Shown here: positions 1-8,354 of the stretch, piece after piece
Layout: every line of letters begins with the position of its first letter
Numbering within the stretch: position 1 is the stretch's first letter
Source of the DNA: Eublepharis macularius
Taxonomy: Eukaryota > Chordata > Lepidosauria > Squamata > Eublepharidae
DNA: 64,000 nucleotides
Direction: 5' to 3'
Assembly (NCBI RefSeq): GCF_028583425.1
Contig: NC_072793.1
Coordinates: 61,385,028 to 61,449,027 of the forward strand
The notes under the pieces: generated by a model
Databases searched by the model: none
Seen by the model: the letters and a program-made list of their open reading frames with translations, nothing else
Told to the model about the DNA's origin: nothing
Program-made: the position numbers and the translations under genes

Positions 1-447
1 GCTTCTTTCCTTCTGAGAGGTAGTAAACAGCTGCTCATTGCTTGAGCCTTGCTTCCATTTTTCCTTTCTATTGGGAAACATGTGCTGTTCTTCTTGGGCA
101 GTTCAGGTTCTACTCCTGCACCTCTGCTTTGTGGGGTTGCTACCCTCCTTCCATGCACCTAAGTAAAGACGAGGAAGATCGTTGTTCACGTCATTTCATT
201 CAAAACATTTCCCATTGCCTAGCATTAAGATGAGTAAACTCATCTGGATTTCATTAGGCTGGGTCGCAACCCTGCTGCTTTGCTGGTGGTGGCCTCAAGG
301 TTTTGATGGTGGATTGCGAAGAAATTTTATAGAGGGCTTAATGAATAACATTGAATAGTAACTGGAAATGTCTAGAGAGAACTGGAAGTGTTGCCAACTC
401 TTTCATCCAAATGAATAGCCATTGCTCATTTGCACGTCATTAATAAT

Positions 448-557
448 TGTGCCATCGAGTCTCAACCGACTTGCGGTGACCCTTCGTGGGGTTTTCAAGG
501 CAAGAGATGAGCAGAGGTGGTTTGCCTTTGTTTTCCTCTGCATAGCAACTCTGGTCA
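448..557 (-). repeat. SINE tail fragment (5S-derived SINE family)
   Basis: Read on the minus strand, this contains the characteristic core 'GCAGAGGAAAACAAAGGCAA ... CCTCTGCTCATCTCTTGCCTTGAAAACCCC', here paraphrased as a segment with motifs CCTCTG, CTTGCCTTGAAAACC and AAGTCGGTTGAGACT. The same motifs occur in the fuller copy at 44151-44300, whose head resembles the 3' part of 5S rRNA. Only the tail half is present, and it is diverged. Confidence 0.6.
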
Positions 558-1849
558 TAGTCACTTAATATATGTACAACTGAATTACCTGATGTTAACA
601 TTGAGTTTGAATCCACCCCCCCCCCAAAATCAGGAGGCTTTTTTAAAAAAGTGTGTCCTTTTAAAGCTGAATATATATTTATAGTGGCTATAAGCCATGA
701 GAAGCGTGATAAAGGCCACATTCATATAAACCAGTTGTGTACAATAAAAATACAACATTGCTAAAAGTAGTAGTGTGGCGACCCTACCATCTGCCTTGTC
801 TCTAAAAGACTCTAGAACCCCACAAAAGTTCTGTAAGGGCTGGATCCTTTGCATACTGGTTTAGGATACTAACTAACACCTATGTGTTAAGTGGAAATTA
901 TTTTTTTTTAGGTAAAAGACAGTGTTTTAAGGCTATTTAAATCTTACCCACCAAACCTAATTACAAATCTTTTCGCAGCTGTTGGATGGGTATGAGTGAA
1001 TTGGAACAATGAACTTCATTAGCAACATGAATGTAAAGTGTTCCTGTTTATCTTGTGGTCTAACTATGCATGCATGGTGTTTGTGAACTGGTGAACAGTA
1101 ACTCCATTAAATTGCTCCATTTGCATTTGTCCACTCTGGCTTCCACTGAATAGGCTTAGTTCAGACATAATAGCAAACCATGTTTTATTGCAATATGAAC
1201 AAGCATGAAGGAATCCTTGGGCTCATCCTTCCCCTTGGCTAGCTGTTTAGATCCTTACAGTTTTGTGTCAAATCAGAGGTCACTGTTGCATCTGAACCAC
1301 CAAATTACATTTTGCACTTTCCTGGCAAACCGGGATTCAAAAGTGGGAATAAGCTAAGGCTTTAAATACTGGCTTGCTGGGCAAGTGCCAGCCATAGTAA
1401 GCCAGCTCTGAGGTAATGGGAAAATTTGTGAACTTGGAACTCTCTGAGCACAAAGTGCTGGTTCTTATCTTCAAGGCCCTTATATAGCTTGAGGCCAGGG
1501 TATTTGAAGGACTGCCTCCTCCCAGCCCACCAGTTAAGATCTGCCTTACAACCCCTGCTCTTCATGCCCTCCCCACTTCAGAGCTGAGGTGTGTGGCAGA
1601 GACAGGGCTTTTTCAGCAGTGGCACCTTGATCATGGAGTGTCCTTTTGCCTTGAGCTTGGCTACCTTACTCTCCTTTAGGAACTAGGCCAAAACATTTCT
1701 GTTCATCAGACTTTTTAACACCATTTTATAATGTGAATTTAGTCTGAAAGCGTTTATTTTTTAGCTGGCTAAGTACCTGTTTCTATGTTCTGGCTGTTTT
1801 TTAAATTCTGGGTTTCATTAATAACTAGTAATGTTTAATGCGTTTTTAA

Positions 1850-1960
1850 TGCTTTTTTATTTTATTTTTATTTATTTTATTTATGTTATTTATATTCAGC
1901 CTTTCTCACTGAGAATCAAGGCAGATTACATAGTGTGAGATTAGTATAATTAGTGATAAG
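1850..1960 (-). mobile_element. L2-clade LINE 3' end (short fragment)
   Basis: A TTTA-rich tract is followed by 'CCTTTCTCACTGAGAATCAA', a diverged reverse complement of the 3' terminus of the L2-type LINE that ends near 17890 (...CAGTGAGAAAGGTGGACTATAAATAAA). The minus-strand orientation follows from the TAAA-type tail on the left. No coding remnant adjoins it. Some 'fast' repeated text (ACATTTCCATA) just to the right also occurs beside the copy at 15348-15600, so the family's 3'UTR extends that far. Confidence 0.6.
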
Positions 1961-2062
1961 GACAAGGGCAGGCATTTCCATACAGTGTCAAGAACATTTC
2001 CATAAATAATGTCATAGGGTAAATGAATACAGTTTCAAGAACATTTCCATAAACACTGTCAC

Positions 2063-2206
2063 GTTAGCCACTTTGGGCAGATGCCCTGGAGAGGTGGTAT
2101 AATTTTTTATGTTATCCACTTTGGGCAGTTTCCCTGGAGAGGTGGTATAATTTTTTATGTTAGCCACTTTGGGCAGTTTCCCTCGAGAGGTGGTATAATT
2201 TTTTTT
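2063..2206. repeat. 48-bp tandem repeat, three units
   Basis: Three head-to-tail units begin at 2063, 2111 and 2159, each starting GTTA(G/T)CCACTTTGGGCAG and ending in TGGTATAATTTTTTAT. The period is 48 bp, so the minus strand gives three repeats of a 16-residue peptide in an open frame (2012-2263). That frame has no other sign of coding. The array probably arose by local duplication inside an old LINE 3'UTR. Confidence 0.85.
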
Positions 2207-4488
2207 TGTTAAATGAACGAATACAATAATAATCAGGCTGTGCACCAGTAAAGAAGTGAGCACACAAGCCTGAGGATCCCCCAGGCTTGTTCTTATAGTG
2301 TCAAGCCATTATGTCTGAACATAGGCATGTCTTCTATATGAAGGCAGGGGAGGAAATGCAAGTTTTTTTCAGAAGTGGAAGAAAAGGACATGTATCTTTA
2401 CTCAGCCCAGACTTGACCACCTGAACAGCACATATTCAAAGAATCCTAAATTAACACAATAGTGTGTGTAACTTAACTTCTTCCCTCCATTTTGAGTGGA
2501 TGCAGAGTTTTCTGTTCTTTCTTATTCCTTATTACTGTCTGAGAAGAGTGACAAGGCGATATGACAAATGCGGAGTATTGCTTAACTTCACAGGTCTTCA
2601 ATCGTGTGATACTGACTTTTGCATGTTCACTGGTGGTTTGTTATTAGAAAAAATTCAAACCCAGCAAGTGAACAGCAGCTGTAAATGAGCTTTGGATTTG
2701 AGATTTGGGAGCACTTTTATATAGAAAGAGCTTCTACCAAATATTCATATGCAGTCATAGTCCTCTCAGTTGTTTCTTCCAGTTACTGTGTTAACCCAAA
2801 TAAGCACTGGGACCCTGATTGCAGGACCATTGATATAACAAACACAACTGGTACAGTAAAAGTTATCCACTGGCTGGCTGTGTTGTTCAGTGGAATGCTG
2901 TTTCCTCAGATCATCTGTTAATATTTCTTGGTCATCTTAGGGCTGCTTCATGCATGCATATTCGCCAGTTGGTGGTCTGATCTCTTGGTGTTTTTTTGAT
3001 CAAATATGTGAATTCTTACCATTTAATGGTTTTTGAATCAACCTGAGGTGATGTGAAACTCCATTCTGTGCAGCTGATTCACACAGTCAAAATCACTTGA
3101 TCTAACAATCAACAAGCGACAAACATGCTTGGATGAACTAATTTTTAAATTTCCTCTCAGTGCAGAATGGGTTTTTTTCCTGTTCCCTTATCTTAAGGGA
3201 ATATAAAAATTGAGTGGTGCTTAAAAAGTCTCACACAGGTCCCAGAGATGGCCACTGTTTTTGTTTCATGCAAACTTGCAGTTTAGTGGTTGGGAATCAT
3301 TTTCCTAAGAGAAGGAACGGCTGAAAATAATTCCTACTTTTTCCGCTTAATGCTGTTTACTGCATTGTGTTGCTGGTTTAATAGGTACTTTGGAGGTGCC
3401 AAAGCTGCTTGCTGAAGCTGCAAATAGCCCCAGAGCACGATGAGTAATTATATGGAGAGTTGGGGACAGGAAAAAGGTTCTCATCTCTCTTCCTGTAGTT
3501 TGCTTTCTGTTGGCTGGATGACTCTACTCTTTGGCTTAGTTAGAATAGCAGACAGCAGCACCGAGCAGGAGATGGGGCCTACAATTCTAAAGTACAGGCA
3601 TTATTTTCCAGAAGTTATATTTGTCTTGTCTTGGTAGCGCCTTCTTCCATTTTGGTAGAAGAAGCTCTAATTAGCTCTAACTAGGCCTTTGCACTGCATA
3701 CCTGGAACATTATGGAAGTTGTTTATAGTATTATAACAGGGAAAACTCCCTCTTTGGTTCCTTCCCATGGCATATTTTTTTAAAAAAATACTTAAACGCC
3801 TTTTTCAAAAGTGCTAATCCCAGAGATTTAATTTTTGGCATGTTTAAAATTCAGTAAACTGAAAACTGTTAAAACCAAATCTGGCTCCGGTGATTTCTTG
3901 TGTATCATGCCAGGCTAGTTCTATCTGAAAATCTTCTTCATCTTTCATGATGCTCCTTCCATCAGCTTTCTCCAGTTGAATTAGTCTGTCTTGCTTATTT
4001 TCTGTTCAGAACCTCATTTGGGGCATTTAGATTATTTTGAACAGCCTACGAAGGTTGCTCTATTTTTTTCTTTTAACCTATTTGCCCAGTGTGATGATTC
4101 CGCTCCAGGTATTCTTCAGGTGATTGCAGGCACTTCTGGGGACTTGGAAATAGTTAATACCTCAATTAACCAAAACATGGGGGACACAAGGGAGTCCACG
4201 GCAGCAGCTGTGTTTTAAATGTCAGACAATGCAAGCCTTTTGTCAGTTAGCCTATATACATTTTTTTTGTTTGGTGTATAAAGGGAATCTACATTCTTTA
4301 TATTTTTGTCCTTTATTTCTACATTTCTTTCTACATTCAAGATATCCATTCAGTCACAGAATGTTGTTCTGATGGAACAAGTTATGAAAGCAACTCCAAA
4401 AAATGAAATAATATGCCTCTTAACTCTCTGGGCTATTCTTTGTAACTATGGATATGAACTTTAAAATGTTAAATTGTTTTAAAATATC

Positions 4489-4897
4489 TGTGGCTAAATA
4501 ATATCCTTCCTACAGGTTCTCCTCTACAAGCAAACAAGAGTCCATTGTTTGAATAAGGAAACTTTACTGTAGAAATGACCCATTATAGTCCACTGTCCTG
4601 GATAAGGGATCCAGGATGGTACAAGAGCATTGTTACCAATGAAGAGCAAATCATGAGGTACAAAGTAACAGTTCCCAGCTGAGCCAGCCTCTCCCCACAG
4701 TTCTCAAAACAACATCTTTCAGTCTTGGGAAGCTGGACTCTGTCAAGGCCAATCTGGGATGGAACGTTGTTAGACAAAACAATCTCGTTCGGTGAGAAGT
4801 CTGCTTGGGAACTTGTGCACCTGTGGGGAAAGCACTTAAACACTAGAAGCATTAGAAAATGGAGACAGTACAGCTCAGATACCCACTGAACCTGACA
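4489..4897 (-). repeat. 3' LTR of the chromovirus (left copy)
   Basis: This matches the right LTR over its whole length with one substitution. In element orientation it starts TGTCAGG, directly after the polypurine tract, and ends ...TAGCCACA. The right copy continues 8 nt further (GTCTGACA), giving perfect TGTCAG/CTGACA termini. The left copy therefore seems to lack its outermost 8 bp. No clear target-site duplication is seen (left flank AATATC, right flank TCTAAA). Confidence 0.93.
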
Positions 4898-4911
4898 TTC
4901 TGCCCCCCTTA
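4898..4911 (-). other. Polypurine tract, plus-strand priming site
   Basis: In element orientation the sequence AAGGGGGGCAGAA lies immediately before the 3' LTR start (TGTCAGG). Six Gs inside a purine run next to the LTR are the standard polypurine tract. The pol stop codon TAA (4911-4909) overlaps its first bases. Confidence 0.85.
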
Positions 4912-7900
4912 AAATAAATCTCCCCCAGGTTTATATGGATAGCGAGTATGAAAAGCTTTGGTTAATCTAGGAGCATGAACATGTACAGAATTCACCCACT
5001 CATCAAACCCAGAGTCAAAGTCCTTCCACCTGATGAGGTAAAATAACTGATTGCGTTTGATTTTAGAGTCCAGAATTTGTTGTACTTCATAGTGTATTTG
5101 GTCATCAATTAACGTTGGAATGGGTGGAGCTTTGACGTGCCATTTATCATCTGTTGGAGCCTTCTTCAACAGGCTGACATGGAATGTATCATGTACATGG
5201 CGCAGATTTTTGGGTAAATTTACAGCAACAGTCACTTTGTTGATCACTTTGCGCACTGTAAAAGGTCCGAGGAATTTTAAGGCTAGTTTGCGGCTGACTT
5301 GTGCTAGTTTTAGATTTTTGGTGGATATATAAACATGATCTCCAGGCTGCAAATCCCATTCGGCCGCACGGTGGCGATCAGCGTACTTTTTGTAATCCTG
5401 TTTGGCTTTCTCGAGGTGTTTTTTAATGAGAGTCCATTGTTGGGCTGCCTCCCCCCACCAAGAAGACACATCTGGCGAAGCCGGGGAAAAGGAAGGGGGA
5501 GCGTCCAGTGGAAAAGGGTTAAAGTGGACTCCATACACAACTTTGAAAGGGGCTTCTCCTGTAGAGGCATGTACACTGTTGTTGTATGAAAACTCTGCTA
5601 GAGGGAGGAGGTCCACCCAGTTATCTTGTTGGAAGTTGATGTAGCAACGAAGGAATTGCTCTAAGATTTGATTAGTTTTTTCGGACTGCCCGTCGGTTTG
5701 TGGGTGGTGGCTTGAACTGATTCCTTGTTCAATATTTAACATCTGTAAAAGCTCCCGCCAGAAGTTGGCAACGAATTGTCCGTCGCGATCCGAAATTACC
5801 TTGGACGGAAAAGAATGTAATTTTACAACGTGTTTTAAGAATAGATCTGCCAGTTTTCGAGCGGTAGGTATAGTGGTACATGGAATGAAATGGGCTTGTT
5901 TGGAAAAGAGATCCACTACCACTAAAATGCAGTTATGTCCCTTGGATACTGGCAAATCAGTGATGAAGTCCATGGATATCGTTTCCCAAGGTTTGTTGGG
6001 CGTTTCCAAGGGTTGCAATAGCCCCGGAGGTTTTCCCTTGCGGGTTTTGGCGCTGAGGCAAATGGGGCAGGAGGCGACGTATTGGGAAATGTCTTTGCGC
6101 ATGCCCGGCCACCAGAATTGCCGTTGTATTAAATGCAGCGTTTTCAAGTACCCATAGTGTCCTGCAGTGGGGGCATCATGACACCGCTGTAAGACCTCTT
6201 TTCGTAGGCTGTCGGGTACATAAAATCTATTTCCGGATAACCAATACCCCTGTGGTGATTGATTCAGCTTGGATTTGGGCATTTTATCCCCCTCCTTTTC
6301 CACCTCAGCCTTAAGTTTCGTTTTCCACTCTTGACTGTGCGGGAGGGGCTGGACTGCGCGGCTGCGGGTAGTTACCACGCCTCCCAATTGCGTAGGTGAG
6401 AAGACAGTGTCTATAGTCTCCTCCCGTTTGCTTCTGTGCTGGGGCATGCGCGATAGGGCGTCCGCAAGAAAGTTAGTTTTGCCCGGGAGGTAATTCAAAG
6501 TGAAATTGAATTTGGAGAAGAATTCTGCCCACCGTAATTGTTTGGCATTTAATCTGCGGGGGCTTCGAAGGGCCTCCAGATTTTTATGGTCTGTCCAAAC
6601 CTCAAAGGGGTGGCGCGCCCCCTCCAACCAATGCCGCCAGTTAGTGAGGGCTGCTTTTACTGCAAAGGCTTCCTTCTCCCACACATTCCAATTCCTTTCA
6701 GCCTCCGAAAACTTCCTTGATAGGAATGCACAAGGCCGCAGTTTCCCATCCTCCCCCTTCTGCAATAAGACTCCTCCAATTGCAGTATCGCTGGCGTCAA
6801 CCTGTACTATGAAAGGGTAGTTCTCATTGGGGTGGCAGAGAATGGGTTCTGTTACAAATTGCCCTTTCAGACATTCAAAGGCTGTTTGGCAATCTGGTGT
6901 CCATTGTAATTTGGAGGAGGGTTTCTTTGCTTGGTCCCCTTTATCTTTGGTTTTTAACAGTTCTGTTAAGGGGAGCGTGATTTGCGCGAAGTTTGCAATA
7001 AAGTCTCTATAGAAGTTGGCAAATCCCAAGAAAGACTGCAGTTCTTTACGGGTAGTGGGAGTTTGCCATTCTTGGATCGCTTGTATTTTGGTTGGATCCA
7101 TTTTTAAACCTTCTTGAGATATACAGTAACCAAGGTAAGTGAGTTCAGTTTTATGGAATTCACATTTGGATAGCTTGATGGGCAATTTATTACTCATTAG
7201 AGTGGCCAGGACCCTTTGAACTAGTTGAATGTGGTCCTCCTCAGAGTCTGAGTAAATTAACACATCATCCAGATACACCACCACTCCTTTATATAAAAAT
7301 TCATGTAGTACTTCATTTATCATGGACATGAATACAGACGGGGCTCCCGTCAATCCAAAAGGCATAACTAAGTATTCATATTGTCCGAGGGGTGTATTAA
7401 ACGCGGTTTTCCACTCATCTCCCGCCTTGATACGGACGTGGAAGTAAGCATCTTTTAAATCCAATTTTGTAAAGATCTTACCTTGCGCCACGACGTTGAG
7501 AAGGTCCCGGACGAGCGGGATGGGATAGGCGTTGTTGGTCGACACAGCATTAAGTCCCCTAAAGTCTGTGCACAGTCGAAGTCCCCCGTCTTTTTTCTTC
7601 ACGAAGAGTACCGGGGCTGCATGGGGACTATTGACTGGACGGATGAACCCTCTGTGAAGATTGGTGTCAATGAATTTACGGAGTTCTTCCCGTTCATGGA
7701 GACTCATAGGGTAGAGTCGGCCTTTGGGTAGTGAGGCCCCTGGTAAGATTTCAACGGCGCAATCAGTTCGTCTGTGCGGGGGTAGAGTGTCCGCTTCTTC
7801 TTCGGAGAAAGCCTTCAAATAGGACCAGTAGCATTCGGGTATTTGATTTATTTCCTCTTGGGTGAGAAGAGCCTTTTCGGTGTGAGTTAGATCACTACCC

Positions 7901-8283
7901 CAATTCTGGTTCCACCGATGGCTTTCACAGTTGGCGTGGGTGAAGGTGATACTACCTTCTGCCCAATTTATGTAGGGGTTGTGATCGCATAGCCACTTGC
8001 TGCCCAAAATTAACGGGTATTTGGCTGTTGTACTGATGACAAACGACCTTTTTTCCCAGTGTTGGCCCATGCCCGTCACCACTGGGACTGTTTCTGTAGT
8101 GACGGGGTTCATGTTGGTGCCATCCATTTGCTCGAAAATGACTGGGTTTTGTAATTCCCGGATTGGCAATACTAGTCCATTGACTAGGGCTGGGGCGATG
8201 ATGTCTCTTGAACAGCCTGAGTCAATGAGGGCTTGTACACGGATGTGCATCTTCCTTTCGGGGTTTAGCAAAGTCACTGGCAT
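4909..8283 (-). CDS. pol: Chromovirus Pol polyprotein (PR-RT-RH-IN-chromodomain)
   Basis: Open frame of 1124 residues from its first ATG. The aspartic protease active site D-S-G is at residues 21-23. Reverse transcriptase follows, with YLDD at residues 337-340 (7275-7264). RNase H has VDASDTA, then an E and WTDHKN. The integrase has an H-H-C-C zinc finger (CHDAPTAGH ... CPIC), a D-D-E core (MDFITDLP, SDRDGQF, TDGQSEK) and a C-terminal chromodomain (YEVQQILDS ... YLIRWK ... DEWV). The chromodomain is known in related elements to steer integration to marked chromatin. The frame stays open upstream past the gag stop, so translation probably enters from Gag by a -1 shift (see findings) rather than at this ATG. 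No inactivating change is seen. Product and clade are secure; activity is inferred. Confidence 0.95.
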   Translation of the reverse strand: MPVTLLNPERKMHIRVQALIDSGCSRDIIAPALVNGLVLPIRELQNPVIFEQMDGTNMNPVTTETVPVVTGMGQHWEKRSFVISTTAKYPLILGSKWLCDHNPYINWAEGSITFTHANCESHRWNQNWGSDLTHTEKALLTQEEINQIPECYWSYLKAFSEEEADTLPPHRRTDCAVEILPGASLPKGRLYPMSLHEREELRKFIDTNLHRGFIRPVNSPHAAPVLFVKKKDGGLRLCTDFRGLNAVSTNNAYPIPLVRDLLNVVAQGKIFTKLDLKDAYFHVRIKAGDEWKTAFNTPLGQYEYLVMPFGLTGAPSVFMSMINEVLHEFLYKGVVVYLDDVLIYSDSEEDHIQLVQRVLATLMSNKLPIKLSKCEFHKTELTYLGYCISQEGLKMDPTKIQAIQEWQTPTTRKELQSFLGFANFYRDFIANFAQITLPLTELLKTKDKGDQAKKPSSKLQWTPDCQTAFECLKGQFVTEPILCHPNENYPFIVQVDASDTAIGGVLLQKGEDGKLRPCAFLSRKFSEAERNWNVWEKEAFAVKAALTNWRHWLEGARHPFEVWTDHKNLEALRSPRRLNAKQLRWAEFFSKFNFTLNYLPGKTNFLADALSRMPQHRSKREETIDTVFSPTQLGGVVTTRSRAVQPLPHSQEWKTKLKAEVEKEGDKMPKSKLNQSPQGYWLSGNRFYVPDSLRKEVLQRCHDAPTAGHYGYLKTLHLIQRQFWWPGMRKDISQYVASCPICLSAKTRKGKPPGLLQPLETPNKPWETISMDFITDLPVSKGHNCILVVVDLFSKQAHFIPCTTIPTARKLADLFLKHVVKLHSFPSKVISDRDGQFVANFWRELLQMLNIEQGISSSHHPQTDGQSEKTNQILEQFLRCYINFQQDNWVDLLPLAEFSYNNSVHASTGEAPFKVVYGVHFNPFPLDAPPSFSPASPDVSSWWGEAAQQWTLIKKHLEKAKQDYKKYADRHRAAEWDLQPGDHVYISTKNLKLAQVSRKLALKFLGPFTVRKVINKVTVAVNLPKNLRHVHDTFHVSLLKKAPTDDKWHVKAPPIPTLIDDQIHYEVQQILDSKIKRNQLFYLIRWKDFDSGFDEWVNSVHVHAPRLTKAFHTRYPYKPGGDLF

Positions 8284-8354
8284 GAATAATATGGACCCAT
8301 GCGGCCGGTCCCTGGTTGGGACGGGTCGGGAGTGGATCTGTCGTTTGGGCCCTT

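Larger units (their letters stand above)
1..4488. other. Intronic sequence left of the first visible SH3PXD2B exon
   Basis: No exon with plausible splice sites and a recognisable protein was found here. Short open frames such as those at 2464-2688, 2685-2921 and 3440-3637 have no recognisable domain. I looked for the PX-domain exons expected upstream of the first SH3 exon and did not see them, so this is probably the intron between the PX and SH3 parts of SH3PXD2B. It contains a SINE remnant near 450, an L2-type 3' end near 1850 and a 48-bp tandem repeat near 2063, listed separately. The rest is unremarkable AT-rich sequence. Confidence 0.6.

Noticed and set aside
2012..2263. Repeated peptide KNYTTSPGKLPKVANI as a possible coding gene
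   Set aside because: It is the translation of a 48-bp tandem array in an old repeat region; no start context or domain.
4061..4140. Pyrimidine tract and CAG followed by TGTGATGATTCC, considered as a PX-domain exon of SH3PXD2B
   Set aside because: The translation does not continue with PX-like residues and no suitable donor keeps the frame.
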